Position numbers and translations under genes: made by a program. The notes beneath the pieces are model-generated. The model saw nothing but the letters and a program-made list of their open reading frames with translations, ran no database searches and was not told where the DNA came from. Shown one piece after another: positions 6,012 to 15,609 of a stretch of DNA of 33,013 bases; the stretch's first letter is position 1, and each line of letters begins with the position of its first letter. The stretch is from SICU01 sp964408235 (GTDB lineage Archaea > Nanobdellota > Nanobdellia > Pacearchaeales > GW2011-AR1), in assembly GCA_964408235.1 (NCBI GenBank), contig CAYOYN010000006.1:1-33013 (forward strand), given 5' to 3'.

Positions 6012-6497
6012 TTATTTTTTCTCAGTATATTCCTTAAGTGACCCTAATAACTTCTTAGGGATAACAAATCCCATATCTCCAACATTTTCAAGAATAGAAA
6101 CTAGTTCAGTAACGGCAATAAATGTTGCCATAACTTCTGTTACAGGTAAATTAAAAGCCTTAATCCCAATTACAGATTCAGTAACATATGATGCAGAAAT
6201 CATAAGACCATATACAAATAGTTTTACTGCTGTTTTCACAACCTTACGAGATTCAATCTTTCTTCCAAGTTTGTATTCTCGCATTATTGCGGTTACGAAA
6301 TCCATGATTGTTAAAGCACCAACACCAACTAGAATTGCTGCATCAACATCACCAAAAATAATATTTGCAAAGATAACTAAAATTGCCACTGCACATTTTG
6401 CGACTGTAATTGTGCAAGCATTGTTTACTGCGTCTATTGTTGATGAGATATATTGACTAATCATTCTAATAATATTAATTGTTAAATTTGATACCAA
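6012..6497 (-). CDS. Phage holin (toxin secretion/phage lysis holin family)
   Basis: The 161-residue membrane protein has hydrophobic segments near residues 33-48 (AKCAVAILVIFANIIF), 52-66, 90-107 and about 120-137. It carries the family signature of Holin_4-type proteins: DFVTAIMREYKLGRKIESRK after the second segment and the conserved end TELVSILENVGDMGFVIPKK. It would make the membrane lesion that lets the downstream endolysin (2 bases away) reach the wall. The start overlaps the tail fibre gene by 16 bases; an internal Met at residue 12 is another possible start. Confidence 0.85.
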   Translation of the reverse strand: MVSNLTINIIRMISQYISSTIDAVNNACTITVAKCAVAILVIFANIIFGDVDAAILVGVGALTIMDFVTAIMREYKLGRKIESRKVVKTAVKLFVYGLMISASYVTESVIGIKAFNLPVTEVMATFIAVTELVSILENVGDMGFVIPKKLLGSLKEYTEKK

Positions 6498-9400
6498 AAT
6501 ATAAATTCAGCGTCTTTTCCAGCAGAAGCAGTAAACCCACCTCCACCGACTGTACTCATGTTAATTGCAAGAACGAGTGAGTTTGAAGCATTGGCAATAT
6601 ACATTTGACCAGGTGTTGTTGTTGGTGAACCGTTATCACGGACACGAACAGGAATACCACCAGTTTGAACACCTGAGTTATTACTAAATGGAGCATTTAT
6701 AGTAAATGTTGCTGCGTTTGAAGTACCACCAGTTGCATAACGTCTCGTAAGAAGAATACGATTAGAGATAATTTGGTATTGGTTTGTTGAACCTGTTGGG
6801 TCTGCTGAGAAACCAGTATATGTTGCAGTCCATGTAAGAATACGAGTTTCGTATATTGGTCTATTTATCAAATTGATTGCAGTAAATGTTGGAACTGACC
6901 AGTTAAATGAAGCAGTTGCAGAAAGTGAAGCAGCAAAGCGACCGATAACATGGTAGTAGTCAGTTGAAGCTGCTGTAGTGATTGTTGAAATAGCACAATA
7001 CTTTTCATTTGTGTTTGTTGTATTGAAGTCTGAATACTGAGAAGCATACGGAATACGAGCAAATCCAACTACTACACCGTCTGTTGCGTTATAACCAAGA
7101 TATACGAAGTAATCAATTTCTTTTGCGGCAAGTTCTGTTGAACCAGAGTTAAAGTAGTTTGTACCAGCATTTTTAGTGACTGAAAGAGCCGCTGTGATAC
7201 TTCGTACAACACCGTTAATACGACAATAAACAGGGTTTGTTGCCGATGGGTCATTACCATCCATACCCTTGATTGCTACTGTAAGGTTATTGGTTGCAAC
7301 TGATGGAACGATTTTACCGTTAATTAAGAATCCTTCTGGTGCATTTAGGTTTATAAATGCAGGAATACTCATTGCACTATCAATAAATGCAAACTTTTTT
7401 CGGGCTGTTCCAGTTGTAATAGTACCGTAGTAAGCATCTGCAAGAAATTCTACTGCTCCTGCTTCTGGTGCAGTCATAAGAGAACCAGAAGTAAATTTAA
7501 GTGGTGCAGTTGAAGCTGCTGTAGTACCTGCTGCAAGGTGAAGTAATGCTGTTGGAGACACTGTACCGACACCGACCTTGCCTGTAGAAGTAAATATAGC
7601 CATTGGGGTAACGCTAAATCCTCCAGTTTTAAAATAGATACTTTTTGAACCTCCGCTCGTCAAATCACCATCAGTGGTTAGATATAAATCTAACCCAAAA
7701 GAAGTACCCACTGCCCCATACGTTCCAGCTAAATATGTAGAACCAGAAGCTTGAATACTAATTTGCCCACCAGCATTATTAACCATTGTAAATCGAGCTG
7801 CACTACTAGCAGCTGTATTTTCAACTCTAAATTCAGTTCGGCCTGTAGGACTTGTTCCGCTTCCAACTATGTGTAATTTTGTATCCACATTAGTTCCTAC
7901 TCCAGGTGTCGTCGTGCCAATTCCAACAGAACCAGCAGCTACAATTAATCCATAGTTATTTGTTCCACCAGAAGCAGTAAAATAACCAGCAATGTTAGTT
8001 GATGATGTTCCAGTATGTGTGTTTGCTACTTTTAATCCATATGTTGTCTGTGTAGATGTACCGTTTGCACCAGATGTAGCAATGTTTAATACAGTTTGTG
8101 AATTACTTCCAGCAGCAGTTCCAGTTGATGCAAGTGATACAAGGTTTCCAGTTGTAAGAGTTGATGTTGTAAGAGCAAGACCATTTCCACTTGTTGTAGT
8201 GTAAGTTGCACCAACTAAAGGTAAATATGTTCCAAATTGAGTTTGGATTGATGAAGTTACACCCTTTAAGTATGTAAGTTCTGTAAGTGAAGGATATGTT
8301 GCTGTATCTGCAGAGATAATATTCTTACTTCCATCTGCTATGAGTATTGTTGAAGCAGTAAGATAACTTCCTGTAATTGAAGTTGCAAATGTTGGAGAAA
8401 TAAGTGGAGCCTTAAGTGCTAGTTGGTCGTATAGAAGTTTAGCACTTGCATACTGAGTATCTGTTGAAGCACCAGAAATAGACGTAACTTTATTTGCTAC
8501 GTTTTCAGGAACATATGAAATATTTGAATTAAGTACGTTCCAGTTTGCGTCTGTACTTCCTGGTGTATCAACATTGGCAATCAAACTATCTCCAACCTGA
8601 ACAACCTGAGTTCCCATTGTTCCTGCAACTGAGATAATCCACATATCACCCTTAAGAATTGCTCCTGCTGTTCCAGAACCTCCAGAACTAGGGTATACGT
8701 TTCCACTAGCATCATATGCACCTCGGTAATCAAGTAAACCAACAACAAGTGAATCGGCATAATCTTTTACCGCCTTAGCACTTGGGTATTTAGTATTTGA
8801 AGTTCCATCTGTAGGAATAGACGTTGTTTTATTTGCAACATCTTCTGGCGTAAATCCGAGAGAAGCTTGTTTTCCATCAAGTTGAGTTTGTACTGCTGAT
8901 GTTAAGCCTTTTACATAACTAAGTTCAGTTAGAGATGGATATGTTGCTGTTGCTAATGATGATAGTGTTTTACCTGCACCAACAAAAGCAGCAATTGTAT
9001 CTTGTGTTGCTGCACTAAAATTATGTGAACCATACCAAACAGCATTTGCTGTGTTTCCAGCACCAAGTAAACCAATATCAGTACCGTTAGCTGATTCAAT
9101 AAGAAAACCAGCAGATGTAAGTGGTCTAACATTATCAAATACGTTTATTGAACTACTTACTCCATTATAGAAACCATATTTAGTTGTTCCTGCTAATGCA
9201 GCTATTCTAACACCATATGAAGTACCAAGTGTTCCAGTATTATTTATTGTTACATACAAACCAGCTGCTTCTGTAGCAGTTGAATTATTATCAACAGATG
9301 CGTTTACACCGATTAATGCAGCAATTGTTCCAGAACCATTATGTGTAACAGAGCCAATAACTCCAAGCATTGCATCAGCAGATGCACTAGATGTTGGTTG

Positions 9401-10420
9401 TGTACTACTGTCTCCAACAAGACCAACTGATGTGCTTATATTTCCATTTCCAGTTATTTCAGCATTAGCTTCGAGACCTATCAATAATGCACCAGATTCA
9501 TTATTATTATCCATCTTTCGACTTCTAATAAATGAACCTAAATATGTTCCATTATTATTTACTGAGTTACTATAATCAGTAATCGAATAAAGACCGTATG
9601 CTAATGATGCTGGGTCAGAAATTTCTGCTGAAAATAATTTAACACCAGAAAATGCCTGAGTTGTATTATTTACAAGTCCAGGTTTTGTAGCAGATGCACT
9701 CTGCATATAAATAGATGTACCAGAAATAACAGCACCATTTGTTGATGGTGTCTGAGAATCAATTGTTCCAACTGTGGTTACTCCACTTCCACCGCCACCA
9801 ACTGTATTAACAAATTTACCTATTGCTGCATCCCAAGCTAATGTATCTCCATCTTGAACATCAGTAATAACAACATCGTGCAATTTTGCGAGCATACGAG
9901 GTGCTGAAATTGTAGTTTGTCCTTGTTTTAGTCCTTTTATATGAGAAACATCAATCTTAAATTTATCATCACTTGTAGAAAGTGAATTAATTTTAGCTAG
10001 TATTTCTTCTGGTGTATCTAGTTCAGTTGGCTTAACTTCTGGTATACGTGATAGTACCTTTTCAACAATAAGTTCTTCGTCAGCATCCACTCCATCTTCT
10101 GGTTTATCAAGCATCATCTGTTCACACATTGCTTTCATTTCAGCAATTGATGAATCAAGCTTTTTAACCATTTCAGCCTTAGCCATTACAGTTTCTTTTG
10201 TAAGACTTGCTACTGTTTTCTTTTGTTGTTCCTCAAGATAACTAACTGCCTGATTAAGAGATTTTTGTGTTTCAATAGTAGCATTACCGAGTTCATCTTT
10301 TGACTGCTTAATTACAGTAACGACTGCAAGAACAAAACGCTGAATATCTTTAGGAGAAACAGTATCATTCTGCATTAATTCAAGCAATTTATTGAGTTTT
10401 TCAAGCTTTTTATCAGGCAT
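6482..10420 (-). CDS. Large tail fibre / receptor-binding protein
   Basis: This 1312-residue protein is the longest in the window. Residues about 35-105 are a coiled coil. A charged linker (PEDGVDADEE) and a motif near 171 (ISAPRMLAKLHDV) lead to a GGGGSG hinge at about 208. The rest is Ser/Thr/Gly/Ala-rich and beta-prone, as in trimeric phage fibres. A near-repeat, TATYPSLTEL...KG, occurs near residues 490 and 703, and VGIGTTTP / VGVGTVSP motifs near 833 and 948. The C-terminal 250 residues look like a separate globular tip; I see no chaperone domain. Its place before the holin is usual for fibres. Confidence 0.8.
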   Translation of the reverse strand: MPDKKLEKLNKLLELMQNDTVSPKDIQRFVLAVVTVIKQSKDELGNATIETQKSLNQAVSYLEEQQKKTVASLTKETVMAKAEMVKKLDSSIAEMKAMCEQMMLDKPEDGVDADEELIVEKVLSRIPEVKPTELDTPEEILAKINSLSTSDDKFKIDVSHIKGLKQGQTTISAPRMLAKLHDVVITDVQDGDTLAWDAAIGKFVNTVGGGGSGVTTVGTIDSQTPSTNGAVISGTSIYMQSASATKPGLVNNTTQAFSGVKLFSAEISDPASLAYGLYSITDYSNSVNNNGTYLGSFIRSRKMDNNNESGALLIGLEANAEITGNGNISTSVGLVGDSSTQPTSSASADAMLGVIGSVTHNGSGTIAALIGVNASVDNNSTATEAAGLYVTINNTGTLGTSYGVRIAALAGTTKYGFYNGVSSSINVFDNVRPLTSAGFLIESANGTDIGLLGAGNTANAVWYGSHNFSAATQDTIAAFVGAGKTLSSLATATYPSLTELSYVKGLTSAVQTQLDGKQASLGFTPEDVANKTTSIPTDGTSNTKYPSAKAVKDYADSLVVGLLDYRGAYDASGNVYPSSGGSGTAGAILKGDMWIISVAGTMGTQVVQVGDSLIANVDTPGSTDANWNVLNSNISYVPENVANKVTSISGASTDTQYASAKLLYDQLALKAPLISPTFATSITGSYLTASTILIADGSKNIISADTATYPSLTELTYLKGVTSSIQTQFGTYLPLVGATYTTTSGNGLALTTSTLTTGNLVSLASTGTAAGSNSQTVLNIATSGANGTSTQTTYGLKVANTHTGTSSTNIAGYFTASGGTNNYGLIVAAGSVGIGTTTPGVGTNVDTKLHIVGSGTSPTGRTEFRVENTAASSAARFTMVNNAGGQISIQASGSTYLAGTYGAVGTSFGLDLYLTTDGDLTSGGSKSIYFKTGGFSVTPMAIFTSTGKVGVGTVSPTALLHLAAGTTAASTAPLKFTSGSLMTAPEAGAVEFLADAYYGTITTGTARKKFAFIDSAMSIPAFINLNAPEGFLINGKIVPSVATNNLTVAIKGMDGNDPSATNPVYCRINGVVRSITAALSVTKNAGTNYFNSGSTELAAKEIDYFVYLGYNATDGVVVGFARIPYASQYSDFNTTNTNEKYCAISTITTAASTDYYHVIGRFAASLSATASFNWSVPTFTAINLINRPIYETRILTWTATYTGFSADPTGSTNQYQIISNRILLTRRYATGGTSNAATFTINAPFSNNSGVQTGGIPVRVRDNGSPTTTPGQMYIANASNSLVLAINMSTVGGGGFTASAGKDAEFIFWYQI

Positions 10421-10428
10421 GTGGATAA
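10420..10428 (-). promoter_or_regulatory. Perfect DnaA box over fibre start codon
   Basis: TTATCCACA on the minus strand (10428-10420) overlaps the first base of the ATG of the fibre gene. It is the exact E. coli-type DnaA box and has the same orientation as the other copies in the window. No promoter lies at the matching distance downstream, so chance or a repressive role is possible. Confidence 0.3.
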
Positions 10429-10468
10429 GTTACTTTACATTAGTTTTATTATATGGCACTATCACTTT

Positions 10469-10585
10469 ATGAGACTTATATTAATTATAGCATTAATTCC
10501 AGTTATTGTTGTCGTGGGAGCAGCGTTAGTTGCTGTTTTCGGATGGATTATTGGATTAATAATCTTGTTTTTGCTACTAAAATAA
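10469..10585 (+). CDS. Hydrophobic 38-aa peptide on opposite strand
   Basis: The plus-strand frame ATG 10469 to TAA 10585 encodes an almost wholly hydrophobic peptide (MRLILIIALIPVIVVVGAAL, then VAVFGWIIGL and a single C-terminal Lys). It fills the gap between two minus-strand virion genes and ends exactly where the next gene's stop codon begins. Such a peptide would sit in the membrane, as pinholins and membrane toxins do. Against it: there is no clear plus-strand promoter, the same DNA holds an extended -10 (TGCTATAAT) for the fibre gene on the other strand, and AT-rich DNA often yields hydrophobic frames. Confidence 0.35.
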   Translation: MRLILIIALIPVIVVVGAALVAVFGWIIGLIILFLLLK

Positions 10586-12166
10586 TTATTTAGTCATTTT
10601 TCTTGCACTATTAAACACCTTTTCTGGTTTAGTAAGTTGTTTTTCTGCAAAATCTACAGCCTTACCTAAAACTCCAGTAGCAGTTGTTGGTGGTAATTCA
10701 AGGAAACTATTTGCTCTTGTATCTCCGAGTGTTTCCATAACAAATTTAGCAAGTGTTGCCTCTTGACCAAGGTCTATACCATACTGACCACGAATTGTCT
10801 GGAATAATTTTTTAATACCTGCATCTTGTGGTGAGAAGAATCTTTTCATTATAGAACCACCCTTTGCACCACCTTCTCCGAGTGCTTTATTGAGCTGATT
10901 AAATACATTAATCTTATTTGCATACTGTGCATTAAGTGTTGAGTAAGCATCAGACCCAAGAGCTTTATCTACTGTAGATTTAAGTTCTGTATTAAGTTCT
11001 CCAATTGATTTATTTATGAATGACTGAACACGAGTTGTTGTTGGAACAGCCACGCCACCTTTTTGTTCAAAAAGAGTAGCTTGTAATTTATCAATTGTCG
11101 CATCAACACTTTGGGCAGTTGGATTCTTACCAAGAGCTTTAAGTTCTTCGAGATATGAATTAACTAAATTACGTTCAGCAGCAGTAAGTTTCTTTTGTAA
11201 GAAAGGTTCAACTTTACTAATCTGTTTAAGTGCAACATCTGGGACACGAGTTTTACCAACAGTATCAAGAAGAGCTGACTTATCAGCACCAATTGTTCCC
11301 AAATCAGCCTTAATTGTTTTCGCAACTTCTTCTGCTTGTAATCCAGCATTTTGTAATGGTGTATTTACACGAGGGTCTGTGAGTGCTTCCTGTCCTTGCT
11401 GAATATACTCATCAAGTTTCTGAACTGGTGTCTCTTTTAGAATTGTCTGAGTTTGAGTATCAATTTTTCCAGAAGCAACTTTGTCTGAGAATTTATTATA
11501 TGCTTTCGTTGTATCGTTCTTCAAAGCATCAAAGGCATTACCAGCAGTATCAATAGCAGAATTAACCGTGCTAACAGCCTTATCAACTAGTTTGACAGCA
11601 GTAGAAGCACCAGCTTCAAGTCCAGCTACATTTCCAATAGTTTCTCCAACAGCACTAGTTGTAGCAAGTGCATTTTTAAGTTTATAAAACTCTGGTGCAG
11701 TCTGAGGATTAATATATCCTTGAGCTTCAAGGTTTCCAATTTCTGTAAACAATTTTGTATCTGCAAGTTTATCTACACCAACCTTAAATCCACTTGCGAT
11801 TGCATCACCAACAAATTTAAGTCCCTCACGAGCTGGTTTTGGTAAAGCGTCAAAAGCAATTTTGAATGGTAGCCCTGTAACAACAGCTGCATTTTCAGCA
11901 ATCTTTGTAGTAAGTGGAGCATCAGAACTATTAATATCAGCGATTTTTTGACGTTCTGTAACAATATCTTCTTTTGCTCGTCCTCCAAATGTTTGTTGTG
12001 CTTCTGCTGATTTCTTTTGCTCAAGCTGTTGTTTTGCTGCAGCAATATCAACACCTTCTGGCTGATAGCCACGTTCAACAAGACCATCAAGGACTTCTTG
12101 TCCTGTTAGTCCTGCGGCTTGTCCGTTCTTTATTAAAACATTTACTTGGTCTTTAGGTATTACCAT
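10586..12166 (-). CDS. Probable internal virion / ejection protein
   Basis: The 526-residue protein is largely helical and Ala/Lys/Leu-rich. Its N-terminus (NVLIKNGQAAGLTGQEVLDG) resembles repeats seen in injected phage proteins. A weakly amphipathic stretch lies at residues about 115-225 (VGDAIASGFKVGVDKLADTK; GETIGNVAGLEAGASTAVKL), and a long helical region follows. It sits beside another long helical protein (12168-13709) between tail and fibre genes, the usual place for podoviral ejection proteins (compare T7 gp14-16 and P22 gp7, gp16, gp20 by position only). No enzyme motif is visible. Confidence 0.55.
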   Translation of the reverse strand: MVIPKDQVNVLIKNGQAAGLTGQEVLDGLVERGYQPEGVDIAAAKQQLEQKKSAEAQQTFGGRAKEDIVTERQKIADINSSDAPLTTKIAENAAVVTGLPFKIAFDALPKPAREGLKFVGDAIASGFKVGVDKLADTKLFTEIGNLEAQGYINPQTAPEFYKLKNALATTSAVGETIGNVAGLEAGASTAVKLVDKAVSTVNSAIDTAGNAFDALKNDTTKAYNKFSDKVASGKIDTQTQTILKETPVQKLDEYIQQGQEALTDPRVNTPLQNAGLQAEEVAKTIKADLGTIGADKSALLDTVGKTRVPDVALKQISKVEPFLQKKLTAAERNLVNSYLEELKALGKNPTAQSVDATIDKLQATLFEQKGGVAVPTTTRVQSFINKSIGELNTELKSTVDKALGSDAYSTLNAQYANKINVFNQLNKALGEGGAKGGSIMKRFFSPQDAGIKKLFQTIRGQYGIDLGQEATLAKFVMETLGDTRANSFLELPPTTATGVLGKAVDFAEKQLTKPEKVFNSARKMTK

Positions 12167-12167
12167 A

Positions 12168-13709
12168 TTATTTAGTTAGAGTATTTTTAATAGTACCAGC
12201 ACCAGTATCATATCCAGCATTTTGATAAAGACTAGAAGTAGTATTGAATGTTGTATCAACTTTACTCCAGAAATCTTCCTTTGTTACTTGTGGTGTCTGA
12301 GAAGCAATATAATCATCATATTTCATTCCTGTACGTCTTTCAAAGTCAATCTTTGTATATTCTTGGATTGTCTTTAATTCTTGCTTTACTTTATCTTCTG
12401 AAATATCAAAATAACCAGTTAGATTTCCATTTTTATCTTTGTTTGCTGCAGATGTAAGTGAAGAAGCAGCAGCACCAACCAACTCTCTTTCTCCATCAGA
12501 AAGTGCACCAAAAGTTACTCCACTTGCCTTAATACGTCCAAGTTCATCAACAGTTAAATCAGCCAAGACATTTTTAATATCTGAACGCCAATCTTTAATT
12601 GAATTAGATAGAAATGCAGCACGCTTAAATGTACCTGCACTTGCTGAAAGACCCTTATCGTTATCAATAAGACTTTGAATCTTACTAATTTTATCCTCAG
12701 ATTTTTTGATAATTAAAGGCAAATCTTTAGCTGGTGTACCAGTTCCTTCTGCTAGTTTAGCAATCTCAGCTCGTGTCTTAGCAGCATTTGCACGTTTCTC
12801 ATCAATAGATGCTCTCTTAAATTCCATATCAAGCTTATCTGCAGAAGAAAGTGAAAACTGTCCAAGTAAATTAGCAACATCAGTAGATTTAGCACCTTTT
12901 TTAATTAAGTCTTGAGCCTTTGCAATAAGTTCTGCTGGTGCATTTCCTTGAATAGCATTAAGAACGAAAGTACTTGAAGCTTTCTCATTTTCTTTTGCTG
13001 TTGCAAGTTGGTTTGCTTCTTTCGTAAGTGCTACTTGGAGTGCTTCACTACGCTTTTTATCATATGAATCAAGAATATCCTTGTTCAAATCATATTGTTT
13101 CTGTTTTAGAGCAATTGTTTCTTCGATTGGCTTATATTTAAGGTCTACAATCTGCTGAACCTTATCCTTAGCAGCCTGTAAGCGTACCTGAGAGCCTGTA
13201 AGAGCTGCAGTTGCAATATCTGCTTGCTGTGCAATAGAAAGGGCTTTAATCGCATTTAAACGCAAAGCACCAGCGTTTTGTGGGGCAATACCAGCATCAG
13301 TAGCACCAGTATTACGGTTATTTTCTTGAGTAATGAGTGGAATTGCCTGAGATTCACGATTAAGCATACTTGCTTGAGAGTTCAATCCTGCAAGTTGTTC
13401 AACAAGTGCGTTAGTTTTAGCAGTTTCAGAGTTTACACCAGCAAGTTCATTTGCTTTTTGTGTATATTCAGTCTTTCCAGTAAGTTCATTCATTAAACTT
13501 ACGATGTCTGTACCTGTTTGTGATTGAAGTTCTTGACCTTGCTGAACTTTTTTATTTAAACCAGCGTAATCGTTTGCAATAGAATCAGTAACACCACCAA
13601 CAATACCAGTATAGTTTGTTGTATCTTGTGGAGCAGGAACAGTTTGGGTTGTTGGAACAGGATTAAGAGAACCCGATGTGATTAAATTTGCATTATTAGT
13701 GTTATCCAT
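12168..13709 (-). CDS. Coiled-coil virion protein, probable ejection protein
   Basis: The 513-residue protein has a disordered Thr/Pro-rich N-terminus (NPVPTTQTVPAPQDTTN), then long helical coiled-coil regions (residues about 170-265, with IALKQKQYDLNKDILDSYDK, and about 300-360, with EKRANAAKTRAEIAKLAEG). The C-terminal part (RRTGMKYDDYIASQ) is typical of large phage internal proteins. It is followed after 1 base by the 526-residue protein, so the two are probably made together. Function as an internal or ejected virion protein is inferred from length, composition and position. Confidence 0.55.
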   Translation of the reverse strand: MDNTNNANLITSGSLNPVPTTQTVPAPQDTTNYTGIVGGVTDSIANDYAGLNKKVQQGQELQSQTGTDIVSLMNELTGKTEYTQKANELAGVNSETAKTNALVEQLAGLNSQASMLNRESQAIPLITQENNRNTGATDAGIAPQNAGALRLNAIKALSIAQQADIATAALTGSQVRLQAAKDKVQQIVDLKYKPIEETIALKQKQYDLNKDILDSYDKKRSEALQVALTKEANQLATAKENEKASSTFVLNAIQGNAPAELIAKAQDLIKKGAKSTDVANLLGQFSLSSADKLDMEFKRASIDEKRANAAKTRAEIAKLAEGTGTPAKDLPLIIKKSEDKISKIQSLIDNDKGLSASAGTFKRAAFLSNSIKDWRSDIKNVLADLTVDELGRIKASGVTFGALSDGERELVGAAASSLTSAANKDKNGNLTGYFDISEDKVKQELKTIQEYTKIDFERRTGMKYDDYIASQTPQVTKEDFWSKVDTTFNTTSSLYQNAGYDTGAGTIKNTLTK

Positions 13710-13737
13710 AGAGATTTTATATATATATTATATCACG

Positions 13738-14091
13738 TTAAGCAGTAAGACCGAAGTTTTTTACTACTGCTATCAGGCTGTTAATCGCAGTTCGAGCTTG
13801 AGAATCAATTGTTCCTCCACCAGTAGGTGCGGTAATCGCTGATTGTTGTGCTAATGGTGTTGCACCAAGGAATCCAATTTTTTCTCCAGTTAAACCAAAC
13901 TTTGTTCCAGTAGTACCGCCAATTGAAAGTGTTGAACCATCCTTAAAGTAAAATTTACCGTTGATGTAAACAGCATTGTTGAATGTATCTCTATCAATAC
14001 CGTGCATACGGTAAAATAGGTCGCTCATTTTATTGAGTTCACTTTGTAGTTTTTCTACTTGAGATTTCAATTGTTGTACTTGGTTTTCCAT
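13738..14091 (-). CDS. Small trimeric tail-fibre-like protein
   Basis: Of 117 residues, the first 30 form a coiled coil with Leu/Val heptads (VQQLKSQVEKLQSELNKM). Next comes a short beta region (YINGKFYFKDGSTLSIGG), then the stretch GTKFGLTGEKIGFLGATPLA and AITAPTGGGTIDSQARTAIN, a C-terminal signature of many short phage fibres and virion appendages. The protein therefore looks like a mini-fibre that trimerises by its N-terminus. Its start shares one base with the stop of the upstream beta-rich tail gene, so translation is probably coupled. Confidence 0.65.
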   Translation of the reverse strand: MENQVQQLKSQVEKLQSELNKMSDLFYRMHGIDRDTFNNAVYINGKFYFKDGSTLSIGGTTGTKFGLTGEKIGFLGATPLAQQSAITAPTGGGTIDSQARTAINSLIAVVKNFGLTA

Positions 14092-15605
14092 TAGATAACA
14101 GAGTTAAGATTACTATAAATATATCTGATTTCTTTTAGTTTCACACCCCCAGTTGATTCAAATTGAAATTCAATTTCTTTTCCAGATAAAGGAGCGTTCC
14201 CATCAGATGATTCTGCGGTTGCTTGGTATACTTTTTCTTCTGTAGCAGAACCAGTTTCATTAATAAGACTAGTGAAAGATGAACCATCAATCGCATACTT
14301 TAATGTTGCCACTCCTCCACTTACCATTGATACTGCAATTTGAACTGAAACCAACTGCTTATCATTATATCTATCATCAAGCGGCATTGATGGATTAATA
14401 CTTGTTTTATAGATAGAAGTTGAAGCATATGTAAGACCTTCTCCACTTACAATCTTTGAACGCATTAATGTGTATGTACCAACTTGTGTAAATCCGCCAA
14501 CCCAAATAACATCACCGATAATTGATATACCACCAAGTGATTGTGTCATTGGAGAAGAACTTGATTGTGTTCCGTTCGTAATAAATCTATCCTGAGTAAT
14601 TACATATTGACCATTTTTATTTTTACCAAAAGTCCAGATACAGTCTGAGTTATTAAAACCAAAGTAAACTCTATTATTCTTTAGAGCTTTAACTGTAGAA
14701 ACCTGACCAATTGAGAGTGTTGAATTATCATTTAATTCTGTAAGTGTTTCAACTGCACCACCAGCCCATCCTTTAACTATAATCTTGTTTTGATTATTTG
14801 TACTAAATGATGTATATGGAGACATCACGAAAATAAGGTTGTTGTTTAGATTTGCAACAATTCCAACATAGCCTTCTCCTAAATCAATTGAACCTTGAAG
14901 TGTGTTGATTGTTGTATCTCTTCCCCAAAGTAAACAAACTGGATTTCTATTTCCAGACGTTGCGTTCATTGTAATTGCAAGATATGTACCATATGCAGCA
15001 AGTGAGGTAGCAGCATAGTTTGCAGGTAGAATTGTTGTTGCTGTAGTAAATGATGAACCATCCCAACGAGCAATCACGTTGTCTACAACTACATAAAGTA
15101 CGTTATCTTCTGGATGCACGAAACTCTTAACAACTCTACCTGTTGTAGCTGAAATACTTCCAATTGTTGTAACAGAAGCAGCACTATTAAATCTAATCAA
15201 ACGATATGTTCCAGCACCGTTATCATCAACTGCATATGCTTGTGTCTTATATGTGACACCTGAACCCTTAACAAAGGTATTACCAGTTGCACTAGCTTGT
15301 TTTGCAAATGCAGCAGTTACAGAAGTTTTAGTATAAAAAGTTACAGCATTTGAAATAGCACTTTCAAAACCAATACCAACAATATATTCAACACCAGATA
15401 CAGCACAAATACCAACATCTGAAATTTGTGATGTGTCGATTGCTACATCTGCAGTATCAGCCACACTATCTGAGTATGGAGATAGACGATGTGGTTCAGA
15501 AAAAATATTGAAGTTCTGAGACTTTTGAGATTGATTTATCGAGGTTGTTCGAGCATCCTCAGCTTGTCCACCATCCCAACGATTTATAATTACTTTTGCA
15601 CTCAT
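14091..15605 (-). CDS. Beta-propeller-like tail protein (nozzle candidate)
   Basis: The 504-residue protein is beta-rich throughout, with repeated blade-like segments such as HPEDNVLYVVVDNVIARWDG, GRVVKSF and LNNNLIFVMSPYT, which suggest a seven- or eight-bladed propeller. The N-terminus (KVIINRWDGGQAEDARTT, then FNIFSEPHRLSPY) resembles proteins found near adaptor genes in podoviruses, where the nozzle protein (T7 gp12 or P22 gp10 by position) closes the tail tube. A receptor-binding or hub role is an alternative. It lies downstream of the adaptor gene in the tail operon. Confidence 0.55.
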   Translation of the reverse strand: MSAKVIINRWDGGQAEDARTTSINQSQKSQNFNIFSEPHRLSPYSDSVADTADVAIDTSQISDVGICAVSGVEYIVGIGFESAISNAVTFYTKTSVTAAFAKQASATGNTFVKGSGVTYKTQAYAVDDNGAGTYRLIRFNSAASVTTIGSISATTGRVVKSFVHPEDNVLYVVVDNVIARWDGSSFTTATTILPANYAATSLAAYGTYLAITMNATSGNRNPVCLLWGRDTTINTLQGSIDLGEGYVGIVANLNNNLIFVMSPYTSFSTNNQNKIIVKGWAGGAVETLTELNDNSTLSIGQVSTVKALKNNRVYFGFNNSDCIWTFGKNKNGQYVITQDRFITNGTQSSSSPMTQSLGGISIIGDVIWVGGFTQVGTYTLMRSKIVSGEGLTYASTSIYKTSINPSMPLDDRYNDKQLVSVQIAVSMVSGGVATLKYAIDGSSFTSLINETGSATEEKVYQATAESSDGNAPLSGKEIEFQFESTGGVKLKEIRYIYSNLNSVI

Positions 15606-15609
15606 AATA

